This document shows, piece by piece, positions 14,313 through 22,505 of a DNA stretch of 42,010 nt (the stretch's first letter is position 1; every line of letters begins with the position of its first letter). Made by a program: the position numbers and the translations under genes. The notes beneath the pieces were generated by a model that was given only the letters and a program-made list of their open reading frames with translations, did no database searches and was not told where the DNA came from. Source of the DNA: Longimicrobiaceae bacterium (GTDB lineage: Bacteria > Gemmatimonadota > Gemmatimonadetes > Longimicrobiales > Longimicrobiaceae); assembly GCA_030146875.1 (NCBI GenBank), contig JASLAX010000003.1:1-42010 (forward strand), given 5' to 3'.

Positions 14313-15353
14313 ATGGCTCGAGCGACGGTGGCGGCGGGAGCGCAGGCGGCCCTGTTCGCGTCCGCGCCGATGAAGGTGGCGGCCTCCGCGTCGCGCGTGC
14401 TGCCGGTGCTGCAGCGACGCGGCGACACCGCGTTCTTCGAGCTTCCCGCCTCGCGCATGGCGGCGCCGGGCACGGGCGTGATGGTGGGCACGCTGACGGT
14501 GAACCCGTACGTGGGGTGCGAGATGTCGTGCTCGTACTGCTACGCCCCGTACGCCCACGGCTGGCTCACCGAGCGCCTGGCGAGCGAGGGCCGCCTCCCC
14601 ACCGACGCGGGGACGCCCACCGCCTTCGACCGCGCCATCTTCGTGAAGCGCTCGGCCGAGGACGTGGTCGCCGCCGTCGTCCGGAACCCCGGCGCGCCCG
14701 TCTGCCTGGGCACCGCGACCGACCCGTACCAGCCCGCCGAGCGGCGCTTCGGGCTCACCCGCGGCGTGCTGGAGCGCCTGGCCGGCATGGAGGGGCTGCG
14801 CGTCTCCATCACCACCAAGAGCCCGCTCGTCCTGCGCGACATGGACCTGCTGGACCGCATCCGCGCCCGCTCGCGGCTCACCGTGCACGTGTCCCTGATC
14901 TCGACGGACGCCCGGCTGCTGCGCGCCATCGAGCCCCGCTCCCCCACCCCGCAGCGGCGGCTGGACGCCGTGCGCCGCCTGCGCGAGCGCGGGATCCGCG
15001 CCGGCATCTTCGCCATGCCGCTCCTCCCCGGCCTGACGGACGGCGAGGAGCAGGTCGACGCCCTCTTCGCCGCCGCGCGGGAGGTGGACGCGTGCTTCGT
15101 GGTGGCGGGCGGGGTCCGCTTCTCCGACGTCTCGTGGAAGCGCTTCCTCCCCATGCTGCAGGGGCTGCGGCCGGACCTGGTCGCTCCGCACCTGGAGGTC
15201 ATCCGCGGCAGGCGAGGCTCGCCGCGGAAGAAGGCGTACGGGGAGAAGCTGGACGGGCGCATCTCCCGGGCGCGGGCGCGCCACGGGTTCGCCGGCAAGG
15301 GCTGGGCGGCCATCGACGGCGATCCTCCCGAACCGCAGCTCTCGCTCCTCTGA
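14313..15353 (+). CDS. Radical SAM protein, SplB-like (Rv2578c-type)
   Basis: 346 residues. The [4Fe-4S] motif is C69-x3-C73-x2-C76 in NPYVGCEMSCSYCYAPYAHG; the family binds S-adenosylmethionine and makes a 5'-deoxyadenosyl radical. Other marks: LGTATDPYQPAERRFGLTRG, VSITTKSPLVLRDMDLL, VHVSLIS, IEPRSPTPQRRL, IFAMPLLPGLTDG. These fit the spore-photoproduct-lyase-like / Rv2578c group, whose substrate is not settled. The ATG at 14313 is preceded by GGAGGGA at good spacing; the long open frame upstream is antisense to the glycosyltransferase operon. Confidence 0.9.
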   Translation: MARATVAAGAQAALFASAPMKVAASASRVLPVLQRRGDTAFFELPASRMAAPGTGVMVGTLTVNPYVGCEMSCSYCYAPYAHGWLTERLASEGRLPTDAGTPTAFDRAIFVKRSAEDVVAAVVRNPGAPVCLGTATDPYQPAERRFGLTRGVLERLAGMEGLRVSITTKSPLVLRDMDLLDRIRARSRLTVHVSLISTDARLLRAIEPRSPTPQRRLDAVRRLRERGIRAGIFAMPLLPGLTDGEEQVDALFAAAREVDACFVVAGGVRFSDVSWKRFLPMLQGLRPDLVAPHLEVIRGRRGSPRKKAYGEKLDGRISRARARHGFAGKGWAAIDGDPPEPQLSLL

Positions 15354-15463
15354 GGGGCGTCGGACGCAGGCCTCCGGCTCGCGGCTTGCCGGGACCGCGG
15401 CGGGCACGTATCTCCAGACACCCTCCGCGCCGGGCGGCGGGACGGACCAGGGGTGAGGATCTG

Positions 15464-16228
15464 ATGGCGGGACGGACGCTGCTGGTGGGGCTGGCGCACC
15501 CGGACGACGAGGTGGGAGCCGCCGGCGCCATCCTGGCGCAGCGGGAGCGCGGGGACCGTGTGGTGGTGGTCTGGCTCACCCGCGGCGAGATGACCGAGGC
15601 GCTGGGCCCCCGCCCGCGCGAGGAGGTGGCCCGTATCCGCGAGGAGCACGGCGCCGCCGCCGGCGAGATCCTGGGCGTGGAGACGCGCTTCCTGGACCTT
15701 CCCGACACCGGCGTGGCCCCCACGCCGGAGGTGTCCGCCCGCGTCGCGCGCCTGCTGGCCGAGATCCAGCCGGACGGCGTGGTCACCTGGGGCGAGGCGT
15801 GGGGGCGCGGGATGCGGCACCCCGACCACCAGGCCAGCGGCAAGATCTTTCGCGACGCCGTCACGCTGGCCCGCATCGCCAAGGTGGTGGCCCCCGGGCG
15901 GCCGCACCGCGCCTTCTGCCCCGTCTTCAGCTACCGCGGCGCGCACTCCCAGCTCCCGGCCGTGTGGCTGGACGTGGAGCCGTACGTCGACCGCATCCAC
16001 GCGCTGGCGCGCTTCTACCGCGAGCGGATCGGGTTCGGCGAGCGGGAATGGCTGGAGAGCCGCCTGCGCACGGCGGGGGAGCGCTACGGGCTTCGCTACG
16101 CCGAGGTGTTCGACGCGTGGGAGACGGCGGGCGGCAAGGTGGACGCCCTGCTCCCCGCCACGCCGGGGGCCGAGGAGCCCATGCACCCCGAGCGCCCCGG
16201 CCACGCGCAGGACGAGGACGGCTTCTAG
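15464..16228 (+). CDS. PIG-L / LmbE-family deacetylase
   Basis: 254 residues. GLAHPDDEVGAAG (H12, D14, D15) and RHPDHQASGKIF (late zinc ligand) are the metal-binding motifs of zinc N-acetylglucosaminyl deacetylases such as BshB and MshB. The middle EEHGAAAGEILGVETRFLDL with GEAWGRGMRHPDH is typical. GAGGATCTG precedes the ATG. The substrate is probably an N-acetylated amino sugar, but no partner genes for bacillithiol or mycothiol are visible, so it stays unassigned. Confidence 0.9.
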   Translation: MAGRTLLVGLAHPDDEVGAAGAILAQRERGDRVVVVWLTRGEMTEALGPRPREEVARIREEHGAAAGEILGVETRFLDLPDTGVAPTPEVSARVARLLAEIQPDGVVTWGEAWGRGMRHPDHQASGKIFRDAVTLARIAKVVAPGRPHRAFCPVFSYRGAHSQLPAVWLDVEPYVDRIHALARFYRERIGFGEREWLESRLRTAGERYGLRYAEVFDAWETAGGKVDALLPATPGAEEPMHPERPGHAQDEDGF

Positions 16229-16352
16229 CGGCCGCGGGCCGAGGGCGTCGTCGTCCGAGACGCAGTGCCGCGCGAGAGGAAGGGCGAGGCCTCCCGACGG
16301 CGCCGGGCCCCCGACCGCCAGCCCACGATCACGACGTTCGCGGAAACGAAGA

Positions 16353-16375
16353 GGGCGGCCCGCGATGGGCCGCCC
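16353..16375 (-). terminator. Terminator after the secreted-protein gene
   Basis: Perfect 9-bp stem GGGCGGCCC (16353-16361) with GGGCCGCCC (16367-16375) and a 5-base loop. On the minus strand it is followed by TCTTCGTTT. It also ends read-through from the PIG-L gene. Confidence 0.65.
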
Positions 16376-16400
16376 CCCTTCCGTCGTGCCGCCCCTCGCG

Positions 16401-16916
16401 TCAGGAGCGGTCGTACAGCAGCTTGTAGCGCAGCGGCTGCGGCAGCTTGCCGGAGGTGATGGTGACCGCCATGGTGAGCGTGCGGCCGTCTGCGCTGAGC
16501 GAGTAGGTGTTGACCCGCTGGCCGTCGTCGGCCTTGAAGGTCTGCTCCAGCTTGCCGTTCTCCCACTCGGTGGAGACGTCGAGCGTCTCGCCGTCCTCGC
16601 GGCGCCACTTGACGGGCGTGCCGTTGGAGGGCGAGGTGATGGCGGCGCGGTCGTCGGTGGTGATGGAGACCGACGTCTGCGTGTGCGCGATCACGATGCG
16701 CCGGTACGGCTGGTTGGTGCCGCGCAGCCGCCCGCGGGCGATGGGGCGCGTCACGAAGTTCATGCGGCGCACGGCCTGGTCGATGGCCGCGTTCACGTTG
16801 TCGCTCGCCTGGCGGTTGAACGTGTAGGTCCCGGCCAGGCTCTGCGCGCTCGCGATGGCCGGGAGCAGCATCAGGGCCAGCACGGCGAGGAGCGGGATGA
16901 AGCGTTGACGGCGCAT
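16401..16916 (-). CDS. Hypothetical secreted protein, 171 aa
   Basis: Clear Sec signal peptide (MRRQRFIPLLAVLALMLLPA, cleavage near IASAQS) and a mature domain of about 145 residues rich in beta strands: LAGTYTFNRQASDN, SVSITTDDRAAITSP, ETLDVSTEWENGKLEQTFKA, YSLSADGRTLTMAVTITSG. This strand pattern resembles lipocalin-like or DUF-type periplasmic beta-barrel domains that begin 'GTW.LN...S'. The ATG at 16914-16916 begins the signal peptide; the upstream open frame is not coding. Confidence 0.7.
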   Translation of the reverse strand: MRRQRFIPLLAVLALMLLPAIASAQSLAGTYTFNRQASDNVNAAIDQAVRRMNFVTRPIARGRLRGTNQPYRRIVIAHTQTSVSITTDDRAAITSPSNGTPVKWRREDGETLDVSTEWENGKLEQTFKADDGQRVNTYSLSADGRTLTMAVTITSGKLPQPLRYKLLYDRS

Positions 16917-17229
16917 CGGTGTGCCTCCAGGATGGTGGTCGGGGCGGGGCGCGGCACGCGCCGCCGTCCCCCGGCGGGCTCGGCGCCCGGGCACGACGGC
17001 CCGGAGCGGGGCTTTCTGGGCGATCGGTGGAATGTAAGCCTCCCCGCCAAGATCCGACAGGGAGGCCGCATCCCATTGCCGCACAACGACGTACCCGCCC
17101 GCGCCCGGAAAGGTTCGCCCGTCCCGCGCCGCGCCTCTGGTGAAACCGCCGCCGCGGCCCCCGCGTAGTCGGCGCAGCGCCCACCGCGCGCCGTCTCCCG
17201 TTCCCGACATCCCGCTCCTGAGGATCCCG
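16917..17229. other. Divergent intergenic region, 313 bp
   Basis: Promoter space for the secreted-protein gene (-) and the M48 gene (+). I see no gene, strong promoter match or repeat here. Confidence 0.5.
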
Positions 17230-18204
17230 ATGCCCGACGCCACCACCCGCCCTCCCCGCGTGCTCACCGGAATCGACCCGCGGAGCTGGGAGCACCCCGC
17301 CGACCGGGCGGCGCTCACCTCCATGCGGAAGGTGCCGGGCTTCGACGAGGTGCTGCGGGCCCTGTTCGGCTTCTTCGGCGAGCGCCCCATCCGCCTGGCC
17401 TTCCAGGCCAACGCCGTGCGGGTTACCCCCACCCAGTACGAGCGCGTGCACCGGCTGTACGGAGAGGTGGCGCTGGTGCTGGACGCCCCGGCCGAGTACC
17501 CCGTGTACGTGGCGCAGACGCCCGAGGTGAACGCCGCGGCGTACGGGATGGAGAAGCCGTTCATCATCGTGAACTCCGGGCTGGTCGCCATGATGGACGA
17601 CCAGGAGCTGAAGTTCGTGCTGGCGCACGAGCTGGCGCACATCATGAGCGGGCACGTGGTGTACACCACCATGATGCGCCTGCTCTACCAGCTCGCCACC
17701 ATGGGCTTCCCCATCGTGGGGCTGGCCGCGCGGGCGGTGCTGGCGGCGCTGATGGAGTGGTACCGCAAGGCCGAGCTCTCCTGCGACCGCGCCGGCCTGC
17801 TTGCCATGCAGGACGCGCAGCCGGGGATGACCACCATGCTCAAGTTCGCGGGCGGCGACCGGAGGGGGGAGACCAACCTGGGCGACTTCCTGCGCCAGGC
17901 GGACGAGTACCGCCAGACGGGCGACCTGGCCGACCAGGTGTTCAAGGTGCTGAACGTGCTGGGTGCCACCCACCCGTTCCCCGTGATCCGGGTGGCGGAG
18001 ATGCGCACCTGGTTCGAGAGCGGCGAGTACGACCGCATCATCCGGGGCGAGTACCACCGCCGGGGGGACGCCGAGCCGGCGTACCGCGAGGACGTGCAGG
18101 CGGCCGCGCAGTCGTACCGGCAGAGCGCCAAGGAAACCTTCGGCGACGCGACGGAGGCGGCCAAGCGGGTGGTCGACTCGTTCCGGCAGGGCTTCCGCCG
18201 CTGA
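17230..18204 (+). CDS. M48-family zinc metalloprotease
   Basis: 324 residues. The zinc site is H133-E134-L-A-H137 in FVLAHELAHIMSGHVV, with a third ligand candidate E182 in RKAELSCDRAGL. Upstream FIIVNSGLVAMMDDQELKFV is typical of M48 peptidases. A hydrophobic stretch (QLATMGFPIVGLAARAVLAAL) may be a membrane helix. Cytoplasmic or membrane-tethered, probably protein quality control like HtpX relatives. The ATG at 17230 follows GAGGATCCC. A terminator hairpin follows directly. Substrates unknown. Confidence 0.88.
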   Translation: MPDATTRPPRVLTGIDPRSWEHPADRAALTSMRKVPGFDEVLRALFGFFGERPIRLAFQANAVRVTPTQYERVHRLYGEVALVLDAPAEYPVYVAQTPEVNAAAYGMEKPFIIVNSGLVAMMDDQELKFVLAHELAHIMSGHVVYTTMMRLLYQLATMGFPIVGLAARAVLAALMEWYRKAELSCDRAGLLAMQDAQPGMTTMLKFAGGDRRGETNLGDFLRQADEYRQTGDLADQVFKVLNVLGATHPFPVIRVAEMRTWFESGEYDRIIRGEYHRRGDAEPAYREDVQAAAQSYRQSAKETFGDATEAAKRVVDSFRQGFRR

Positions 18205-18212
18205 TCGGCAGG

Positions 18213-18236
18213 CCCCGCGCGGCTTTCCGCGCGGGG
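18213..18236 (+). terminator. Terminator after the M48 gene
   Basis: Perfect 10-bp stem CCCCGCGCGG (18213-18222) with CCGCGCGGGG (18227-18236) and a CTTT loop, starting 8 bases after the stop codon. Confidence 0.75.
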
Positions 18237-18250
18237 CGGGCGGACCGGAG

Positions 18251-18267
18251 TGGAACCCTCCTTGCAT
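18251..18267 (+). promoter_or_regulatory. Sigma-54-like -24/-12 element before the HU gene
   Basis: TGGAAC-CCTCC-TTGCAT with GG (18252-18253) and GC (18264-18265) 10 bases apart, close to the RpoN consensus TGGCAC-N5-TTGCA. It lies about 58 bases before the HU ATG. No enhancer-binding regulator gene is in the window. Confidence 0.4.
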
Positions 18268-18324
18268 CCGTGGTCCCTCCCGAGAGCAGGGCAGTACGAA
18301 ACGCCCCTCCGGAGAGAGACCCAA

Positions 18325-18810
18325 ATGAACAAGACCGAGTTCATCGACCGGCTGGCGGAGCGCACGCGTATGACGCGCACCGCCGCCGCCGACGTGGTGC
18401 ACGCCATCTTCGACTCCGCGGGGGGGCTCATCTCCGAGGCGGTCGACACGGCGGGGCACCTGTCCATCCCGGGCTTCGGGAAGTTCTCGAAGCGCACCCG
18501 CCCCGCGAGGACCGGGCGCAACCCGCGGACGGGCGCCGCCATCGACGTTCCCGCCAGCACCACCGTGGCGTTCCAGGCCGGCAAGGGCCTGAAGAACCGC
18601 GACGGAGAAGGCGGCGGGGCCAGGAAGTCGGCGCCGCGGAAGACGGCCGGCGCCGCTGCCGGCGGCGCGAAGAAGTCGCCTGCGAAGACGGCCTCCGCCG
18701 CGGGCGGGACCAAGGCCGAGTCCGGCGGCGCGAAGAAGTCGGCGGGCGGCGGCGCCAGGAAGGCCGCGGGCGCCAGGAAGGCCGCCGGCAAGGGCGGCAA
18801 GAGCACCTGA
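18325..18810 (+). CDS. HU-family DNA-binding protein with histone-H1-like Lys/Ala tail
   Basis: 161 residues. Residues 1-92 are an HU/IHF domain: MNKTEFIDRLAERTRMTRTA at the start, SIPGFGKFSKRTRPARTGRN in the middle (the DNA-intercalating arm region RTGRNPRTGAAI), and STTVAFQAGKGLK at the end. Residues 95-161 are a low-complexity Lys/Ala/Gly tail with KKSPAK, RKAAGARKAAGK and similar units, like the tails of mycobacterial Hlp and eukaryotic H1. HU bends and compacts DNA; the tail should increase non-specific binding and may be acetylated. GGAGAG precedes the ATG. Confidence 0.93.
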   Translation: MNKTEFIDRLAERTRMTRTAAADVVHAIFDSAGGLISEAVDTAGHLSIPGFGKFSKRTRPARTGRNPRTGAAIDVPASTTVAFQAGKGLKNRDGEGGGARKSAPRKTAGAAAGGAKKSPAKTASAAGGTKAESGGAKKSAGGGARKAAGARKAAGKGGKST

Positions 18811-18822
18811 TCCGATCCGGCA

Positions 18823-18850
18823 CGGGCCGGTCCCCGCCGGGGCCGGCCCG
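18823..18850 (+). terminator. Terminator after the HU gene
   Basis: CGGGCCGG (18823-18830) pairs with CCGGCCCG (18843-18850), continued by CCCC/GGGG with one bulged T. ATCCCTTTCC follows. Confidence 0.6.
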
Positions 18851-18893
18851 ATCCCTTTCCGCCGGCCCGCAGCTCCCCACGCACGAGACTCCG

Positions 18894-20243
18894 ATGGCCG
18901 ACGGCGCGATCCGCCGCATCATCTGGAGGGACGCCGACATCGCCCGCGTGCTGGGCATCGCGTTCCTCTTCCTGTTCCTGTGGAAGTTCTTCTGGATGGT
19001 GCACAGCGCCCTGTTCCTGGGCCTGCTGTCCGTCCTGATCGCCATCGTGCTGCACGTGCCGGCCCGGTGGCTCTCGCGATGGATCCCGTTCCGGGTGGCC
19101 TTCGCGCTGGTCATCCTCGTGTTCCTGGCCTCCCTGGGAGGGCTGCTGCTGGCGATGATCCCGCAGCTCCTGCGGCAGGTCACCATGCTGGCGACCGAGC
19201 TTCCCGCCGCGCTCGACTCCGCCACGGAGTGGGTGAAGCAGAAGACCGGCGGCCCCCCCGATCCCACCGTCTCGCGCAAGATCACCGAGCAGGCGGCCCA
19301 GTTCGCCGGGCGCTTCGTGCCCATGGCGTTCAACGCCATCAGCACCGCGCTGGGCTCGGTCGCGCTGGTGATGCTGGCGATCTTCCTGGCCGCGGAGCCG
19401 CGCCTGTACCGCGACCTGCTGCTGGGGCTCATCCCCGCCCACAACCGCGCGAGCTGGGAGCGGATCTACGACGAGGCGGGGGAGAACCTGCGCGCGTGGG
19501 TGATCGGCAAGGCGCTCACCATGGCCGCGGTGGGGCTGGTGACGTGGGTCGGGCTGACGCTGCTGGACGTGCCGGGGGCGCTGGCGCTGGCATGCTTCGC
19601 GGCGCTGATGGAGTTCATCCCCAACATCGGCCCCACCATCGCGGCCGCCCCGGCGGTGGTCGCGGCGTTCTCCATCTCCCCGCGGACGGCGCTGTACGTC
19701 GCCATCTTCTACTTCCTGCTGCAGCAGGTGCAGAACGCCATCACCGTTCCGCTGGTGGAGCGCAAGGCGGTGAACATCCCCCCCGCGGCGCTGCTCGTCT
19801 GGCAGCTCATGCTGACGATCGGCTTCGGGATCCTGGCCCTGTTCGTGGCCACGCCGCTCCTGGCCGTCCTGGTCGTGGCCGTCCGGATCCTGTGGGTGGA
19901 GCCCGCGGAGGAGCGGGAGCGGTGGGACCGGCGGGAAGCGGCGGACAAGGCCGAGGCGGAGGCCGTGGCGACCGCCGCGGCGGCGGCTGGCGCGGAGGCC
20001 GGCGGAGGTGCATCGGGTGCGGCGGTCGCGGTCGTGGTGGACCCCGCCCCCGCCCGGGGAGGAGCGGCAGCGTCCGCGGCGGACCCGCGTGCCGGTCGCG
20101 GCGGAGCGGAACCAGGCGCGCTGGACGCGGCGGAGGACGACCTCGTGCGCCCGCCGGACCGCCGGGCGGTGGATCGCGGAGGCGCCGACGGCGACGGCGG
20201 TCCGCCGAGCCCCCCCTCCCCCACGAGGCGAGAGCAACGGTGA
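18894..20243 (+). CDS. AI-2E (YdiK/PerM) family permease
   Basis: 449 residues. The membrane domain (about 1-345) has seven to eight helices, beginning IARVLGIAFLFLFLWKFFWM, and the family block LACFAALMEFIPNIGPTIAA followed by FLLQQVQNAITVPLVERKAV and IPPAALL. Family members include Na+/H+ antiporters and the proposed AI-2 exporter TqsA; the substrate cannot be told here. The last 100 residues are an unusual Ala/Gly/Asp/Arg low-complexity extension after RILWVEPAEERERWDRR, cytoplasmic and probably disordered. The ATG at 18894 has only a weak ribosome site. Confidence 0.87.
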   Translation: MADGAIRRIIWRDADIARVLGIAFLFLFLWKFFWMVHSALFLGLLSVLIAIVLHVPARWLSRWIPFRVAFALVILVFLASLGGLLLAMIPQLLRQVTMLATELPAALDSATEWVKQKTGGPPDPTVSRKITEQAAQFAGRFVPMAFNAISTALGSVALVMLAIFLAAEPRLYRDLLLGLIPAHNRASWERIYDEAGENLRAWVIGKALTMAAVGLVTWVGLTLLDVPGALALACFAALMEFIPNIGPTIAAAPAVVAAFSISPRTALYVAIFYFLLQQVQNAITVPLVERKAVNIPPAALLVWQLMLTIGFGILALFVATPLLAVLVVAVRILWVEPAEERERWDRREAADKAEAEAVATAAAAAGAEAGGGASGAAVAVVVDPAPARGGAAASAADPRAGRGGAEPGALDAAEDDLVRPPDRRAVDRGGADGDGGPPSPPSPTRREQR

Positions 20244-20318
20244 TCAAGTCGGGCCGGTGAGGGTCGCCCCCCGACCGATCTCAGCCGAGGACGACGCTCT
20301 CGGAGTCGCCACGAGAAG

Positions 20319-20348
20319 GGGCCCCGGAGCACGGCTGCTCCGGGGCCC
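20319..20348. terminator. Bidirectional terminator between convergent genes
   Basis: Perfect 13-bp stem GGGCCCCGGAGCA (20319-20331) with TGCTCCGGGGCCC (20336-20348) and a 4-base loop, between the AI-2E gene (+) and the 102-aa gene (-). Confidence 0.75.
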
Positions 20349-20384
20349 TCGTCGTCGTACCGGGACTTCCTCGCGCCGGCCGTC

Positions 20385-20693
20385 CTACAGCCGCTCGCAG
20401 GGGATCGCCCTCACCAGCACCTCGTCCTGCTCCAGGCGGCGCTCCAGGTCGCGGCGGTAGGCGTGCCACCAGTCGCGGTCCAGGAAGTCGACGACCACCT
20501 CCACCATCACCACCTCGTCGCGGTCCACGTCTCCGCCTTCGTCCTTCCACAGGCCCGAGGCGGGGGCCCGCAGGTAGGCGGTGGCGCCGCCGTAGCGCTC
20601 GGTGAGGTCCTGGCGCACGCGGTCCAGCTCCGCCCGGGGCACGGGCTCCCCCGCGCCGGCGCGCAGGGGAACGAGGAGCTGGACCAGGTGCAC
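20385..20693 (-). CDS. Hypothetical protein, 102 aa
   Basis: Compact alpha/beta protein: HLVQLLVPLRAGAGEPVPRA, then RVRQDLTERYGGATAYLRAP, DEVVMVEVVVDFLDRDWWHA and LERRLEQDEVLVRAI. The strand-helix-strand order suggests a ferredoxin-like fold. The ATG lies 7 bases after the L,D-transpeptidase stop, so the two are probably one transcript. Family not recognised. Confidence 0.7.
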   Translation of the reverse strand: MHLVQLLVPLRAGAGEPVPRAELDRVRQDLTERYGGATAYLRAPASGLWKDEGGDVDRDEVVMVEVVVDFLDRDWWHAYRRDLERRLEQDEVLVRAIPCERL

Positions 20694-20700
20694 GCGCGGC

Positions 20701-21285
20701 CTACTCGCGGATGGTGACCGGGACGGGCGCGCTCAGGCGCACCTCCTCGGTCGAGCGGACGCGGTTGATCACCCTCTGGAACCACCCGGGCTCGCGCGGC
20801 TCGCCCCCGTTCTCCATGACGATGCGGGCCAGGTCCACGACCTCGGCGTTGCGCATGCGGATGCAGCCGTGCGACTCCGCCTGCCCCAGCGAGTCCTCGT
20901 CGTGCGTCCCGTGGATGTACAGGTCCGGGGCGCGGAAGAACATCTTCACCTTGCCCATGGGGTTCCGCGGGTCGCCCGGGCCGCGGGCGCGCTTCCCCCG
21001 GGCCCACGCCGCGTCGGGCGGAACCCACCGCGGGTTCCATATCACCCGCTGGATGCGGAAGCTGCCGCGGGGGGTGGGGAACTCGGGCGCGCCCACCGCC
21101 ACCGCGAAGCTCCTCAGCACCTCCTGGCCCTTCATCACGTGGAGCTGGCGGTCGGACAGGTCCACCTCGATCGTCACCCTCTCCGCGGGCGCCGGCGTCT
21201 GCGCCGGCGAGGCCTCCGCCGCCGGGCCCAGGGCGCCGAGCAGCGTCAGGATGGTCGCTCTCAAACCGTTCTTCATCAACGACAT
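20701..21285 (-). CDS. L,D-transpeptidase (YkuD domain), exported
   Basis: 194 residues. Signal peptide at the N terminus (KNGLRATILTLLGALGPAAE). The YkuD domain starts IEVDLSDRQLHVMKGQEVLR and contains PTPRGSFRI and the catalytic block LYIHGTHDEDSLGQAESHGC followed by IRMRN: HxxxxxxS...SHGC(I/V)R with the nucleophilic Cys. The enzyme forms 3-3 peptidoglycan cross-links or attaches proteins to the wall. Start taken as the ATG at 21285; the Met three codons on is also possible. Divergent from the aldo/keto reductase. Confidence 0.9.
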   Translation of the reverse strand: MSLMKNGLRATILTLLGALGPAAEASPAQTPAPAERVTIEVDLSDRQLHVMKGQEVLRSFAVAVGAPEFPTPRGSFRIQRVIWNPRWVPPDAAWARGKRARGPGDPRNPMGKVKMFFRAPDLYIHGTHDEDSLGQAESHGCIRMRNAEVVDLARIVMENGGEPREPGWFQRVINRVRSTEEVRLSAPVPVTIRE

Positions 21286-21493
21286 GGATCATCCGGTTCC
21301 GGGTTCGTCCGCCGTCGTGCAGGGCCGCCCGGAGTGCCAGGATCGTGCCAAACGGATGGTTCCACGCGGGAATCCGCCGCTGGACGGGGTGGGGACCGCT
21401 TCTTGCCCCTTCGGCTGCTCCGCGCACTGCCGTGTGCCGTGCGTCCTTCTTCCCGTGCGCGCGGAGACCGACCCGCGCGAGGAGGCCGACCGG

Positions 21494-22504
21494 ATGCAGC
21501 AGGCAGCGATGGAGCCGAGACCCCTGGGGGAGACGTCGCTGCTGGTGTCGCGGCTGGGGCTGGGGCTGGCCGCGCTCGGCCGCCCCGGGTACATCAACCT
21601 GGGCCACGCCGGCGACCTGGGGGGCCAGTACAGCGTGCTGGCCATGGAGGCGCGCGCGCACCGCGTGATCGAGGCGGCCTGGCAGGCGGGGGTGCGCTAC
21701 TTCGACGCCGCGCGCTCGTACGGGCGCGCGGAGCGCTTCCTGGCGAGCTGGCTGCTGGGCCGTGGGCTGGGGCCGCGCGACGTGACGGTGGGCTCCAAGT
21801 GGGGCTACGCCTACACCGCCAACTGGGAGGTCTCGGCGCGGGTGCACGAGGTGAAGGAGCACTCGCTCCCCGTGCTGCTGCGCCAGGAGGAGGAGACGCG
21901 GGAGATGCTGGGCGAGCACCTGGGGCTGTACCAGGTGCACTCGGCCACCCTGGAGAGCGGGGTGCTGGAGGACGCCGGGGTGGTCGCGGAGCTGTCGCGC
22001 CTGCGCGACCGGGGCGTGCGCGTGGGGGTGACGCTGACGGGCCCGCGCCAGGGCGAGACGCTGATGCGGGTGATGGAGGTGGAGGCCGACGGGCGGCGCC
22101 TGTTCGACGCCGTGCAGGCCACCTGGAACCTGCTGGAGCCCTCCGCCGGCTCGGCGCTGCGCCAGGCGCGCGCCGAGGGGATGGGCGTGATCGTGAAGGA
22201 GGCGCTGGCCAACGGCCGCCTGACCGACCGCAACGCCGACCCCGCCGCCGCCGAGGCGCTGGCGGTGCTCACCGACGAGGCGCGCCGGCTGGGGACCACC
22301 CCCGACGCGCTGGGGCTGGCCGCCGTGCTGGCGCAGCCCTGGGCCGACGTGGTCCTGAGCGGCGCGGCGACGCCGGAGCAGCTCGCCTCCAACCTGCGCT
22401 CGCTGGACGTGCCCTGGGACGAGGACGCCGAGGAGCGGCTGGGCGGGCTGTCGGTGAGCGCGGAGGAGTACTGGCGCGAGCGGTCGCGGCTGCCGTGGAA
22501 CTGA
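21494..22504 (+). CDS. Aldo/keto reductase
   Basis: 336 residues. The tetrad is visible: D71 and Y76 in RYFDAARSYGRAERFL, Lys in VGSKWGYAYTANW, His in YQVHSATLE. The end carries LAQPWADVVLSGAATPEQLA and the C-terminal helix of the family. It should reduce aldehydes or ketones with NADPH in the cytoplasm; substrate unknown. The ATG at 21494 has GGAGG 8 bases upstream (21481-21485). The gene converges on apt with a single base between the two stop codons. Confidence 0.9.
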   Translation: MQQAAMEPRPLGETSLLVSRLGLGLAALGRPGYINLGHAGDLGGQYSVLAMEARAHRVIEAAWQAGVRYFDAARSYGRAERFLASWLLGRGLGPRDVTVGSKWGYAYTANWEVSARVHEVKEHSLPVLLRQEEETREMLGEHLGLYQVHSATLESGVLEDAGVVAELSRLRDRGVRVGVTLTGPRQGETLMRVMEVEADGRRLFDAVQATWNLLEPSAGSALRQARAEGMGVIVKEALANGRLTDRNADPAAAEALAVLTDEARRLGTTPDALGLAAVLAQPWADVVLSGAATPEQLASNLRSLDVPWDEDAEERLGGLSVSAEEYWRERSRLPWN

Positions 22505-22505
22505 G

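Noticed and set aside
15376..15389. Third sigma-54-like GG-N10-GC match before the PIG-L gene
   Set aside because: The -24 half is CGGCTC, a poor match, and such spacing is frequent by chance in this composition.
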